Positions 1 to 7,997 of a stretch of DNA of 9,138 nt are shown here, in pieces. The notes below the pieces were generated by a model. That model was not told the DNA's origin, ran no database searches, and saw only the letters and a list, made by a program, of their open reading frames with translations. Made by a program: the position numbers and the translations under genes. The stretch's first letter is position 1; each line of letters starts with the position of its first letter. Source of the stretch: Moraxellaceae bacterium (lineage in GTDB: Bacteria > Pseudomonadota > Gammaproteobacteria > Pseudomonadales > UBA3067); assembly GCA_002401525.1 (NCBI GenBank), contig NVTH01000071.1, positions 1 through 9,138 on the forward strand, in the 5' to 3' direction.

Positions 1-3000
1 GCTAGGTTAACCAAATTTTCCAGTAAGTCGGAAGCGACCCGAACAACCTCTTGTGAAGCATTGCTCTGAGCAACCTCAGGACGCTCTTTGACCTGCCCTT
101 GGGCTTTCGCCGCCGCACGGATCATTTCAGCCGCATCGGTTTCCTTCATCGTGGACTGGAATGCCAGCACCGTCGAATGCGCCGGAGCCCCTTGAGTGCT
201 TGATTTTAGCTTCTCAACATAACTCAAAATCGAATCCGAATAATCGGTTATGCGGTTGAAAAATGGATCGCCGATAGAACCCTGCTTTAATTGATTTTCA
301 ATTAGGTAGGTTTCACACTCATGAGCGCTATTACCCAGCTGCTTTAAACCTGCTAATCGCGCGCCGCCTTTAAGCGTGTGCAAGAAACGCTGCAGTTCAT
401 GGCCGTGATGTTCATTATCAATGTCCTCGCGCCACTTCGCCGTGGCGTTCTCCATCCCTTCAAGCAGCTCTTCGGCTTCTTCAACGAAAAGGGTGACAAT
501 TTCGTCGTCCGCGCCTTCCAGCTCCGACTTATCAAAGACTAACTCGACACTCGCATCGGCTGTAGTCGTCGAAAAAGAGTCCGCTGAAGTGGTGGATTCT
601 TTCTCCTCATCGGAGAGGGCAAAGGTTTTAATTTCCTCGATAAGCGCGTTGCCGTCCAGGCATCGCCCATCCTTGGTGATGTCCTCGACCATAACGGCAA
701 GACTATCGTGGCAACGAAAAAGTAAATCAAATAAGCTATCGTCAGCTTGCAGCCTATTTTCCACTACGCCTTCATAAAGGTTCTCTAAATAATGCGCTAA
801 ATCGCCGATCTCTCTAATTTCAGCCATTCGCGCACCCCCTTTCAAGGTGTGCAAATCTCGCTGCAATTGTTCTACATCAGTAAGATTGGAAGGCTCAGCC
901 ATCCAACGTTCTAACGCAACCGCGCTGTCATCCAAGGTCTCATTGGCCTCTTCGAGAAAGATTTCGAGTAATTCAGGATCACATTCGATGGCTTCACCCA
1001 GTTGGGGAGAAGCGACTAAAGGCCGGATGATCTCAGAACTTATCTCAGGCACAGTTATCTCTTCAGACTCACTAAGATCAACCGCATCAGATTGATCTGC
1101 CTCTTCGGGATGCTCACTAGAAGCAGCAGTGTCTTCTATTTCTATTTCGATCTCGTCTATTTCATCGGCATCAGAGCCATGACTTTCGATTTCAATCTCA
1201 ATTTCGCTCTCTTCTGCCGCTCCAATGTCAGCCTCTAGATCCGCAAGATCAATGGCCTCTTCTTCCTCTGAACTTTCACCAATGATGGCAACGAAATCCT
1301 CAGTCACGTCGTCGTCTAATTCAATCACCTCTATATCGCTAATGAGGGCTTGTAGGGAAGCGATATATTCATCAGCAGGCTGAATAAATTGCCCCATCGC
1401 AAGTCGATCCATCATTGAGACCAGTGCCTCATGTGACTGCAGGCAAGCATCGAAGAATGGTTCGCCCACTTCAGCCCTGCCCCCAATAACGGCAAGACAG
1501 GTATCACTCAGTTGGCGACATAGCGCTTCGGCATAGGGTAAATTTGCAGCCTCGGCTTTTTTCTCAAGCTGCTGAAATGTATCCGCTAATTTTTCAGCAT
1601 TAGAGCTTTGCCAATCTTCATTCCATTGGGTGAGTAGCTCTTCAGCCTCGAGAATAATATCCATTCCTTCCGTTAGGAATGTGGAGGCTAAATCATCTTC
1701 CGCCGATTCAGAGCGGGAGGCTTCCGCATCAACAAGATCCCCTAAATATTGCTCTTTTATTTCTGCCAGCAATTTGAGATAGGGCGCGTTGTCTTCATCG
1801 CCTATCTCTTCACCGGCCATTAATTTATTCACACTGCAATCTATATTTTCAACGGCTCGATGCAGCAAATCGATCACATCGGATTTTATTTTTCGGTTAT
1901 TGGCTGCCAGTTCTTTCACAAATTGTTCAGTAGGCGATGCCACCTCGGCGATGGGTAACATATCCGCCATATAAGCACTGCCCTTCAAGGTGTGAAGTGC
2001 ACGCAACACCACATCGTCAAGCTCAACCAACTCGTTACTAGAGCCGTCATACTGAGCCAAACTAGTCTTCAAACTTTCTAGATGAGTTTTTGCCTCACCG
2101 GTAAATATCTCAAGCAATACTGGATCCACTGCTTCGTCTGTACTGTCTTCTTCAACGCTAATTTCGTCCGCTATTTCCTCATCTGCACTCTCTGAGGCCG
2201 CACTTTCTTGGGCGGCAATAGGCTCTTCAACCAGATCTGCTTTCTCAGCATTGTCCGCGGCTTCAACTGTTGCTTCAACTGTTGCTTCAACTAGTGAGAG
2301 CTCGGCAATGTCAGGGAATTCACCCTCAGAAAATGCGTCTGCTGCAGCTTGGTAAGTTGATAAATCGTAGGGACACGGTTCTCTTTTCTCAAATGCATCC
2401 ACCAAACTGGGGATAACGTCGACTACTTTCGAGACTAATAAAATAACTCCGGCATTGGGATTAATGGTTCCATCGATAATTTGATTCAGCATATTTTCGA
2501 TGGACCAAGACAGCTCACCTGCATCCATCGCGCCAACCAATCGACCACTGCCCTTTAGCGTGTGAAATGCTCGCCTTATTTCGGAGAGCGCTTCTTCATC
2601 TTTGAAATCATTCTCCCAACGAGGAAATACCCCTTTAATGGCATCCAATACCTCGCCCACTTCTTCCACGAAGATTTCAATGATTTCATCATCGATTAAA
2701 TCGTCTTCATCTTCCTCACTTGAATCAGTTGCTTCTTCTGCACCTTCAGTTTCAGCTTGCTCGTTTTCACGCTGCTCTTCATCAGCCGAAGCACCCTCCT
2801 CAACTTGAAAATCAACAGTCACCACATTATCGGCGACAATTACATTGCCTTGGTCTTGTTCACTTTCGTCGAATGGCGCCGAGCTTAATATAGGAATGTC
2901 TTCTTCAAGTTTCGGATGACTAGCAGAATCATCATCAGAATTACTGTCAGAGGTGTTGTCAGAGGCACTATAGGCACTATCAGAGGCACTATCAGAGGCA

Positions 3001-4781
3001 CTCAGATCATCGTTAGAAACGTTTTCTTGTCCCGTAGCAGCATCTGCTTGATCGCTTTCAGTGTTTTCACTTTCTTCGGGAGTTACTGGGTATCCCAGCT
3101 GACCAATGCCTTCTTCACCAATGTCTAAAATATAATCGTCAGTGTGGCTATCTTCAGAAAGCCGCTCCAAATAATACTCAACACTAGTGATGGCGTCGGC
3201 CAAAATATCCATCTGCTTCCAGTCAGGAACAGTCCGCTCACCTAATAATTCTTCCTGAATATATCGAATGCAATTTTCAATCAATCGAGCAGGGCGGATC
3301 AAAGGAATCATAAGAAGCCCACCTTGCACCGAGTTTAATAACTCAGGCACCGTCTCCAAATGATCGTGATCCCATTGAGAAACGATAAACTCCACCACCG
3401 CTTCTTTAGCGCTTTCCAATCCTACACGACACTCTCTCATCACTGCGGACTGGGCTTTACCCAATTGCTCAGGCGAAATGACGACGCCAGGCCTAAGCTC
3501 CACTGGTTCAGCGGTTTGAACCACAAGGTCTTCGGTCCAACCAGACAGGGTCGCTTCGACGTACAATAAGGCACCCGCCACATCAAGCAATCGGGTATCC
3601 ACTGCGGTGTTGTCTTGATTCGCTACGCACCACTCGACTTCATCGATTTGCTCCCGAACCACTCGCCGCTGAACGCCTAAGCCCAGCACTGCCAAGGTGT
3701 CTGATATTTGTTTTATCGTCGGGATTAATTGAGAAAGCTCATCGAAGTTTTTATCTTTACGGCGCACAAAAATATCGAGCACTTCTTTAACGGCATTAAT
3801 TTCTTCTGAAATAGCCGCCACTACCGATTCCATCGCTTCTCGGTCAGGACCGGTTAACAATTGCTGATCGCCATCTTCTCCATCGTAGGAAATGATCGCT
3901 TCGTCTAAATTGTAAGCTTCTTTGACCGCTTTAATTCTGGGTGATTGAGCGTCACTTTTTGCGACGTAATAAAGCAGGTTTTTAATTAATTCTTCAGGAA
4001 CATCTTCCGCTAAACTGCTGCCATCGGTATCAATGGCCAATTTAATTTGTCGATCCACCAACCCCAACAGCATCTTCACTGAGGTGCTGGTTTGCACAGA
4101 ATTATTAGCCAGGCCTTCCGCTATTGCACCGCCAATCCACCACAGCTGACTGGATTTAGAGTTGCCCGCTAAGCCTTCCATTTTAGCTAATACTTTTGCT
4201 AAATTGCCCAGATTGGTGATCAGGTCATTACCGCGAATTAAACCCACCAATGATATTTGATACATTTGCCGATAACGGCGCAGTAACTGCGAAGGGTTAT
4301 TGATGCGTTCGCTAACTTTCTGTTGGCGCGTCGCAATTTCCTTACCGCTTTCAAGATTGGGCGCAAAAAGGGCGGTTTCGGAGAGTAAACTTTCTCCTCG
4401 TGTCGCGCGTAAATCGTTGAGTAACGGTAAAATCACCACGGGGAGATCGCGGCGAGCAGAGCGAACTTTATCCAAATAAACGGGCAATTGCAGAATAGAA
4501 CGCATCAGCACTTCTTCTGCATCATCCGTTCGAGCGACCGCTCCGTTTAATATGGCTTGGGCAAGTTGCTCCATTTCCTCAGCCAACAGTGCCGCGCCAT
4601 AGAATTCCACCATTTGCAACGTGCCGTAGACTTGATGCAAATAGGTTAAACAAAAGCGCATACGAGTCGAGTCTTCAGGGTTGCTGACAAAAGACTCAAG
4701 CGACTGACGCGCCTGTTTTAAAGTTTCTTCGATTTCGCCCTTCACCCAATCGAGAGCTAAATAATCGTGGTCATTGCCCAT
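1..4781 (-). CDS. chpA: ChpA, CheA-type hybrid histidine kinase with multiple Hpt domains (N-terminal 1593 residues; 3' end beyond window)
   Basis: Cytoplasmic kinase of the Pil-Chp system that takes signal from PilJ/PilI and phosphorylates PilG and PilH. The frame is open from the ATG to the window edge. Residues 1 to about 530 resemble the FimL/ChpA N-terminal region, with a divergent Hpt-like site at H49 (LHQVYGTLQM) and another at N483 (LLNSVQGGLL). Four sites have the canonical HTLKG motif: H740, H930, H1311 and H1468. A further module has Q1070 where His is expected. Acidic, Ser/Glu-rich linkers separate modules at about 540-690, 795-890, 1148-1265 and 1365-1415. The last residues (VRVASDLLENLVNLA) match the start of the dimerisation domain, so the ATPase, CheW-like and receiver domains must lie further left. 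The ATG is 18 bp after the pilK stop, with only a weak GGA upstream. Family and domain order are seen; function is from the P. aeruginosa homologue. Confidence 0.95.
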   Translation of the reverse strand, partial: MGNDHDYLALDWVKGEIEETLKQARQSLESFVSNPEDSTRMRFCLTYLHQVYGTLQMVEFYGAALLAEEMEQLAQAILNGAVARTDDAEEVLMRSILQLPVYLDKVRSARRDLPVVILPLLNDLRATRGESLLSETALFAPNLESGKEIATRQQKVSERINNPSQLLRRYRQMYQISLVGLIRGNDLITNLGNLAKVLAKMEGLAGNSKSSQLWWIGGAIAEGLANNSVQTSTSVKMLLGLVDRQIKLAIDTDGSSLAEDVPEELIKNLLYYVAKSDAQSPRIKAVKEAYNLDEAIISYDGEDGDQQLLTGPDREAMESVVAAISEEINAVKEVLDIFVRRKDKNFDELSQLIPTIKQISDTLAVLGLGVQRRVVREQIDEVEWCVANQDNTAVDTRLLDVAGALLYVEATLSGWTEDLVVQTAEPVELRPGVVISPEQLGKAQSAVMRECRVGLESAKEAVVEFIVSQWDHDHLETVPELLNSVQGGLLMIPLIRPARLIENCIRYIQEELLGERTVPDWKQMDILADAITSVEYYLERLSEDSHTDDYILDIGEEGIGQLGYPVTPEESENTESDQADAATGQENVSNDDLSASDSASDSAYSASDNTSDSNSDDDSASHPKLEEDIPILSSAPFDESEQDQGNVIVADNVVTVDFQVEEGASADEEQRENEQAETEGAEEATDSSEEDEDDLIDDEIIEIFVEEVGEVLDAIKGVFPRWENDFKDEEALSEIRRAFHTLKGSGRLVGAMDAGELSWSIENMLNQIIDGTINPNAGVILLVSKVVDVIPSLVDAFEKREPCPYDLSTYQAAADAFSEGEFPDIAELSLVEATVEATVEAADNAEKADLVEEPIAAQESAASESADEEIADEISVEEDSTDEAVDPVLLEIFTGEAKTHLESLKTSLAQYDGSSNELVELDDVVLRALHTLKGSAYMADMLPIAEVASPTEQFVKELAANNRKIKSDVIDLLHRAVENIDCSVNKLMAGEEIGDEDNAPYLKLLAEIKEQYLGDLVDAEASRSESAEDDLASTFLTEGMDIILEAEELLTQWNEDWQSSNAEKLADTFQQLEKKAEAANLPYAEALCRQLSDTCLAVIGGRAEVGEPFFDACLQSHEALVSMMDRLAMGQFIQPADEYIASLQALISDIEVIELDDDVTEDFVAIIGESSEEEEAIDLADLEADIGAAEESEIEIEIESHGSDADEIDEIEIEIEDTAASSEHPEEADQSDAVDLSESEEITVPEISSEIIRPLVASPQLGEAIECDPELLEIFLEEANETLDDSAVALERWMAEPSNLTDVEQLQRDLHTLKGGARMAEIREIGDLAHYLENLYEGVVENRLQADDSLFDLLFRCHDSLAVMVEDITKDGRCLDGNALIEEIKTFALSDEEKESTTSADSFSTTTADASVELVFDKSELEGADDEIVTLFVEEAEELLEGMENATAKWREDIDNEHHGHELQRFLHTLKGGARLAGLKQLGNSAHECETYLIENQLKQGSIGDPFFNRITDYSDSILSYVEKLKSSTQGAPAHSTVLAFQSTMKETDAAEMIRAAAKAQGQVKERPEVAQSNASQEVVRVASDLLENLVNL
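2260..2293 (-). repeat. 12-bp in-frame tandem repeat in chpA linker (VEAT units)
   Basis: On the plus strand GCTTCAACTGTT occurs twice in perfect tandem, followed by a third partial copy (GCTTCAACTA). It encodes VEATVEATVEA at about residues 831-841 of ChpA, in the acidic linker between the Hpt sites at H740 and H930. The unit length is a multiple of three, so copy-number change would not break the frame. The repeat is seen directly; variability is inferred. Confidence 0.9.
2946..3002 (-). repeat. Imperfect 12-bp tandem repeat in chpA linker (Ser-Ala-Ser-Asp units)
   Basis: Five successive units, read on the plus strand, are GTCAGAGGTGTT, GTCAGAGGCACT, a shortened ATAGGCACT, then ATCAGAGGCACT twice. 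Lengths are 12, 12, 9, 12 and 12, so frame is kept. They encode a Ser/Asp/Ala stretch (SASDSASDSAYSASDNTSDS) at about residues 594-613, in the long linker between the FimL-like N-terminal region and the first canonical Hpt domain. It is probably a disordered spacer that grew by slippage; the repeat is seen, the origin is inferred. Confidence 0.9.
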
Positions 4782-4799
4782 TGTTAATTCCGAATTCCG

Positions 4800-5681
4800 T
4801 TAACTCGTCTGCCGCATAAATGCTAATGTATTTTCGTAGGGTAATCGCTCGAGCTTGGGGTGAGACCAATCCATCATTTCTCCTAAACCCAACACCATAA
4901 TTCCACCTGGAGCTAACCTTTCCGCCAATTGATTGACAATATCTCTTCTTCTCCAACGGCGAAAATAAATTAATAAGTTTTGACAAAAGATAATGTCCAA
5001 ATTTTCCATCGGCACCGTGCTAAGTTCTAATACGTTGATCCTAGCGAAACAAATGCGATCTCTTAAATCAGCCACCACCTCATGACGTTGTCGCTCGAGG
5101 GGTTTGAAATATTTTTTAAGTCGGCGGGCACTTATGCCTTGTACTTTTCGTTCACTGTATATGCCTGCCCTTGCTTTACTCAATGCCGGCATACTCAAAT
5201 CAGTCGCTGTAATGCCAAAGTAAACACCCAGCCCTAGCAATGCATTTATTTCGTCAAACAACATTCCCAAAGAGTAGGGTTCTTCACCGGTTGAACAACC
5301 CACACTCCAAGCATTAATCGAGCGTACTCCTTGCTCTGAGATTTTTGAAACCGTGTAATCCCTCACTAAATCATAGGAAGATTGGTGCCGAAAGAAATGG
5401 GTTTCTTGAACCGTAAGACGGTCCACCAAGACCGTCCACTCGATCTCCGCATAGGGCCCATTCTGAACTCGAAGAAAATATTGCTGATAGGTTTCACAGC
5501 CCACTTCTCGCATACGAGTACAAACACTGGTCTGTAGAAACGACTTGCGCTGCAAAGCTAATTGCATTCCGGTGCGGTCTTCTAATAACGCTTGCCAAAG
5601 CTGGAATTGCTCATCATCCATCTCAGGCACATTTTTTAAATTCCAGTCGCCACCACGAGGCACGTTAGTCTCTGAATTCAT
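4800..5681 (-). CDS. pilK: PilK, CheR-type SAM-dependent chemoreceptor methyltransferase
   Basis: A 293-residue cytoplasmic CheR-family protein expected to methylate glutamates of PilJ using S-adenosylmethionine. The N-terminal helical domain (about 22-85) contains MDDEQFQLWQALLEDRTGM. The methyltransferase domain follows, with LTVQETHFFR at 89-98, the SAM-binding WSVGCSTGEEPYSLGM at 125-140, TDLSMPALSKARAGIYS at 160-176 and IFCQNLLIYF at 231-240. The last motif has Gln where classical CheR has Arg (CRNVLIYF). No pentapeptide-binding TPR extension is present and PilJ has no C-terminal pentapeptide. The ATG is 6 nt after an AGGGG Shine-Dalgarno and 25 bp after the pilJ stop; chpA starts 18 bp after its stop, so it is firmly within the operon. 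Methylation of PilJ is inferred from context. Confidence 0.95.
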   Translation of the reverse strand: MNSETNVPRGGDWNLKNVPEMDDEQFQLWQALLEDRTGMQLALQRKSFLQTSVCTRMREVGCETYQQYFLRVQNGPYAEIEWTVLVDRLTVQETHFFRHQSSYDLVRDYTVSKISEQGVRSINAWSVGCSTGEEPYSLGMLFDEINALLGLGVYFGITATDLSMPALSKARAGIYSERKVQGISARRLKKYFKPLERQRHEVVADLRDRICFARINVLELSTVPMENLDIIFCQNLLIYFRRWRRRDIVNQLAERLAPGGIMVLGLGEMMDWSHPKLERLPYENTLAFMRQTS

Positions 5682-5687
5682 TCACTA

Positions 5688-5692
5688 CCCCT
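5688..5692 (-). promoter_or_regulatory. Shine-Dalgarno for pilK
   Basis: AGGGG on the minus strand, 6 nt before the ATG at 5681. It supports that start in the short pilJ-pilK gap. Confidence 0.7.
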
Positions 5693-5706
5693 GCCCAACA
5701 AGCTAA

Positions 5707-7740
5707 TTACGCTTGTTCCGGCAATTTAAATCCAGCAACACTTGATCTCATCGCGCCCGCTTGTTCTGCCAAGTTCCCAATCGACGTTGCTGTCGCGGTG
5801 GTTCCGGCCGAGGTTTGGGAAGTGATTTCCTGGATAACATTCATCGTATTCGAAATATGCCCAGCCGACGCAGCCTGTTGACGTGCAGCGTTGGAGATAT
5901 TTTGAATTAGGTTAGCCAAGTTCTTCGATACGTTCTCTATTTCCTCTAGAGACACACCCGCATCTTGGGCTAACCGAGCGCCAGATACCACTTCCGAAGT
6001 GGTGTCTTCCATCGAGATAACCGCTTCATTGGTATCTGTTTGTATGGTTTTTACCAACGCTTCGATCTGTTTAGTGGCTGAAGAAGCTCTTTCTGCCAAG
6101 CGCTGAACCTCGTCGGCTACCACCGCGAAGCCTCGCCCTGCGTCTCCCGCCATAGAAGCCTGAATGGCCGCGTTCAATGCCAAAATGTTAGTTTGATCCG
6201 CAATGTCCGTAATTAACGATACGATATCGCCGATTTCCTGAGAGCTTTCTCCCAAACGTTTAATCCGTTTCGAGGTTTCTTGGATCTGCTCCCGAATCGT
6301 ATCCATGCCGTGGATGGTGTTTTGTACCACTTCGGCCCCTTTATTAGCGATTCCAACCGATCGCTCCGCCACCGCAGATGACTCAGAGGCGTTGGCAGAT
6401 ACTTGGTCGATGGAGACGGCCATTTCGTTAATCGCAGCTGAAGCGCCAGCAATTTCTTGTGCTTGATGCTCCGAAGCCTCGGCAAGATGCATTGCCGTGG
6501 CTTGCGTTTCTTGCGCTGCAGAAGATACCTGTACAGCGGTTTCATTAATCGCCGACACCAACACTCTCATTTGGTCGATCGCAAAGTTAATTGAATCTGC
6601 AATAGCGCCGGTAAAATCTTCGGTTACGGTCGCTTCCACCGTTAAGTCGCCATCGGCTAGGCTGGATAACTCATCCAATAATCTTAAAATCGCAGTTTGG
6701 TTACGGTCGTTCTCTTGCTCCGCTAACTCATGATGACGTCGCGCGTCGCGGATTAAAGTCACCCCGGTAGCCCCCGCAAAACCGATTGCCAGCAGTGCAA
6801 ACACGGCACCGAATATATTAGAAGCCCAACCTTCTTCAGTAATATCGCCAAATCGACGCGCCAATTTAGTGGCTTCTTCTAACAGCTCTTGAGAATCTTG
6901 GAAAATATTGTCTGCCTCACCACGCACCTGAAACAGCTCTGGCGAAGTCTCTAAAATCTGGTCCACGTTTTCATTCACAATTTCAAATGATTCTGCGATA
7001 TCGGCCAAATATTCCAGCGCTTCATCACTTTTAACAGGCTTAATATTTAGACTTGCATCGCCTTCGATCATGGCTTTTAGCACGCGACCAAATCGGTTCG
7101 CATCGCGACCAAAATTATCCGCCGCCATCACTGCTTCTTCACCACCACCGAGCACGTTACTGACGCTTCTTGCTATTCTTTCTGCAACCCACGCTTGCTC
7201 TTGCGCTTTTGAAATTTGATAGGCCGACGCATTACTTTCTAAAAGGATTTCCACCACATCGTTATAATCAGTTTGCAGTTGTGGAATAGTTTCATTCAAG
7301 GTTCGGGCGACTGAGTGCAAGTCCAACACCGTGCCTTCACCTTGCAAAATGATATCCGCACTAGCGCTTACTCGAGCCCAGACTACTTTCAACGCCTGCA
7401 TTTCAGAGGTCGCAATCTCAGGACTGCCTTCTAAGTTCAATGTTGCATCGCCGTTTTCGACTGCGTTCCAGTTTAAATCGAACTCACTCTTAGAACGATG
7501 CAACAAAGCGAACGCTTCACCATTACCCGCAGCCGCCTCCGTGGCGTTTTTCGCAATTCGCTGCGATAAAACGCGTAATTCACTGGCGATCTGACTGTAC
7601 AAACGCGCCTTCTCGCTGCGCTGCGCTACAAGATAAAAGTTGAGCACCATGAGAACGAAACAAACCGCAACCACAAACGTCAGAATCGACACAATACGAT
7701 TGGATTCGAGGTTGGAGAATAAACCTGATTGAGACTTCAT
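5707..7740 (-). CDS. pilJ: PilJ, type IV pilus methyl-accepting chemotaxis transducer
   Basis: A 677-residue inner-membrane chemoreceptor. A short cytoplasmic N-terminus is followed by membrane segment 1 at about 15-38. The large periplasmic region (about 40-307) contains two similar helical modules of the PilJ N-terminal type, seen as [15 protein letters not shown] (56-70) and [17 protein letters not shown] (183-199). Membrane segment 2 is at about 309-330, then a HAMP region (about 331-400) and a long cytoplasmic signalling coiled coil. The hairpin tip at about 512-551 carries [18 protein letters not shown] and [17 protein letters not shown]; the QASMAG variant of the usual EAARAG is characteristic of PilJ. 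There is no CheR/CheB-binding pentapeptide; the protein ends FKLPEQA. In P. aeruginosa PilJ is the Pil-Chp receptor and is reported to interact with PilA. It has its own GGGAG ribosome site after an unusually long upstream gap. Start and length fit the family. Confidence 0.97.
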   Translation of the reverse strand: MKSQSGLFSNLESNRIVSILTFVVAVCFVLMVLNFYLVAQRSEKARLYSQIASELRVLSQRIAKNATEAAAGNGEAFALLHRSKSEFDLNWNAVENGDATLNLEGSPEIATSEMQALKVVWARVSASADIILQGEGTVLDLHSVARTLNETIPQLQTDYNDVVEILLESNASAYQISKAQEQAWVAERIARSVSNVLGGGEEAVMAADNFGRDANRFGRVLKAMIEGDASLNIKPVKSDEALEYLADIAESFEIVNENVDQILETSPELFQVRGEADNIFQDSQELLEEATKLARRFGDITEEGWASNIFGAVFALLAIGFAGATGVTLIRDARRHHELAEQENDRNQTAILRLLDELSSLADGDLTVEATVTEDFTGAIADSINFAIDQMRVLVSAINETAVQVSSAAQETQATAMHLAEASEHQAQEIAGASAAINEMAVSIDQVSANASESSAVAERSVGIANKGAEVVQNTIHGMDTIREQIQETSKRIKRLGESSQEIGDIVSLITDIADQTNILALNAAIQASMAGDAGRGFAVVADEVQRLAERASSATKQIEALVKTIQTDTNEAVISMEDTTSEVVSGARLAQDAGVSLEEIENVSKNLANLIQNISNAARQQAASAGHISNTMNVIQEITSQTSAGTTATATSIGNLAEQAGAMRSSVAGFKLPEQA

Positions 7741-7748
7741 AAACTGGG

Positions 7749-7753
7749 CTCCC
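7749..7753 (-). promoter_or_regulatory. Shine-Dalgarno for pilJ
   Basis: GGGAG on the minus strand, 8 nt before the ATG at 7740. It fixes the pilJ start, which places membrane segment 1 about 15 residues from the N-terminus. Confidence 0.75.
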
Positions 7754-7792
7754 GGCCTTTTTATATTAACTTGTTAGTCACAAAAACAACTT

Positions 7793-7808
7793 GAGGGAAT
7801 AATTCCTC
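7793..7808. repeat. Small imperfect inverted repeat upstream of pilJ
   Basis: GAGGGAATAATTCCTC on the plus strand; GAGG/CCTC arms and AAT/ATT pair around the centre with one extra G. On the minus strand it is followed a few bases later by TTGTTTTT, but the stem is short and AT-rich, so it is a weak terminator candidate at best. It could also be an operator half. Confidence 0.4.
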
Positions 7809-7836
7809 TGATCAAAACCTTTCAACTGCACTATCT

Positions 7837-7879
7837 ACGTATTTCACACACAAGCAGCAAACCTGCACATAAAATACGT
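7837..7879. repeat. 8-bp inverted repeat with inner stem in the pilI-pilJ gap
   Basis: ACGTATTT (7837-7844) and AAATACGT (7872-7879) are perfect inverted arms 27 nt apart. Inside, GCAG (7854-7857) and CTGC (7863-7866) form a second 4-bp pair around a 5-nt loop. It could be an mRNA hairpin with an internal loop or a spaced operator. No U-run follows on the minus strand, so it is not a terminator. Confidence 0.6.
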
Positions 7880-7931
7880 GTGAGCCTGCCATAGCATAAT
7901 CCGTTATTTATGGCCTAACACATCAAGCTAC

Positions 7932-7965
7932 TATTACGCACCGTCAAGTATTGCGCACCGCCAAG
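7932..7965. repeat. 17-bp tandem direct repeat in the pilI-pilJ gap
   Basis: TATTACGCACCGTCAAG (7932-7948) is followed immediately by TATTGCGCACCGCCAAG (7949-7965). The copies differ at 2 of 17 positions. A 7-bp tandem ATTTTCT (7967-7973 and 7974-7980) lies next to it, between it and the end of pilI. It could be a pair of regulator-binding sites or a simple local duplication. Confidence 0.85.
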
Positions 7966-7997
7966 CATTTTCTATTTTCTATCTACAACGCAACAGG

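Larger units (their letters stand above)
7741..7997. other. 257-bp pilI-pilJ intergenic region
   Basis: This is the longest stretch without a gene in the window and sits inside an otherwise co-directional operon. No ORF with a ribosome site is evident. It holds a 17-bp tandem repeat near pilI, an 8-bp inverted repeat in the middle and a smaller inverted repeat nearer pilJ, each listed separately. Reading towards pilJ, a weak sigma-70-like pair is TTGTTT (7784-7789), 18-bp spacer, TATAAA (7760-7765). Its start site would fall close to the ribosome site, so I do not annotate it as a promoter. A separate promoter or mRNA-processing region for pilJ is plausible but unproven. Confidence 0.6.

Noticed and set aside
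421..777. 118-codon plus-strand open frame antisense to chpA
   Set aside because: Very Ser-rich low-complexity translation that mirrors the acidic chpA codons, no ribosome site, and it covers a conserved Hpt domain on the other strand.
2941..3010. Repeat array as a CRISPR
   Set aside because: Units are contiguous 12-mers without spacers, in frame within chpA.
4771..4986. 71-codon frame overlapping the end of pilK and the start of chpA
   Set aside because: Shadow of pilK in another frame; the conserved CheR sequence occupies the real frame.
6213..6545. 110-codon minus-strand frame inside pilJ
   Set aside because: Out-of-frame shadow of the conserved signalling domain of PilJ; the translation is rich in Lys/Arg/Ser with no recognisable motif.
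7861..7895. Possible sigma-54 promoter (TGGCAG / TTTGC elements) upstream of pilJ
   Set aside because: The GG and GC elements do not have the required spacing on the minus strand.
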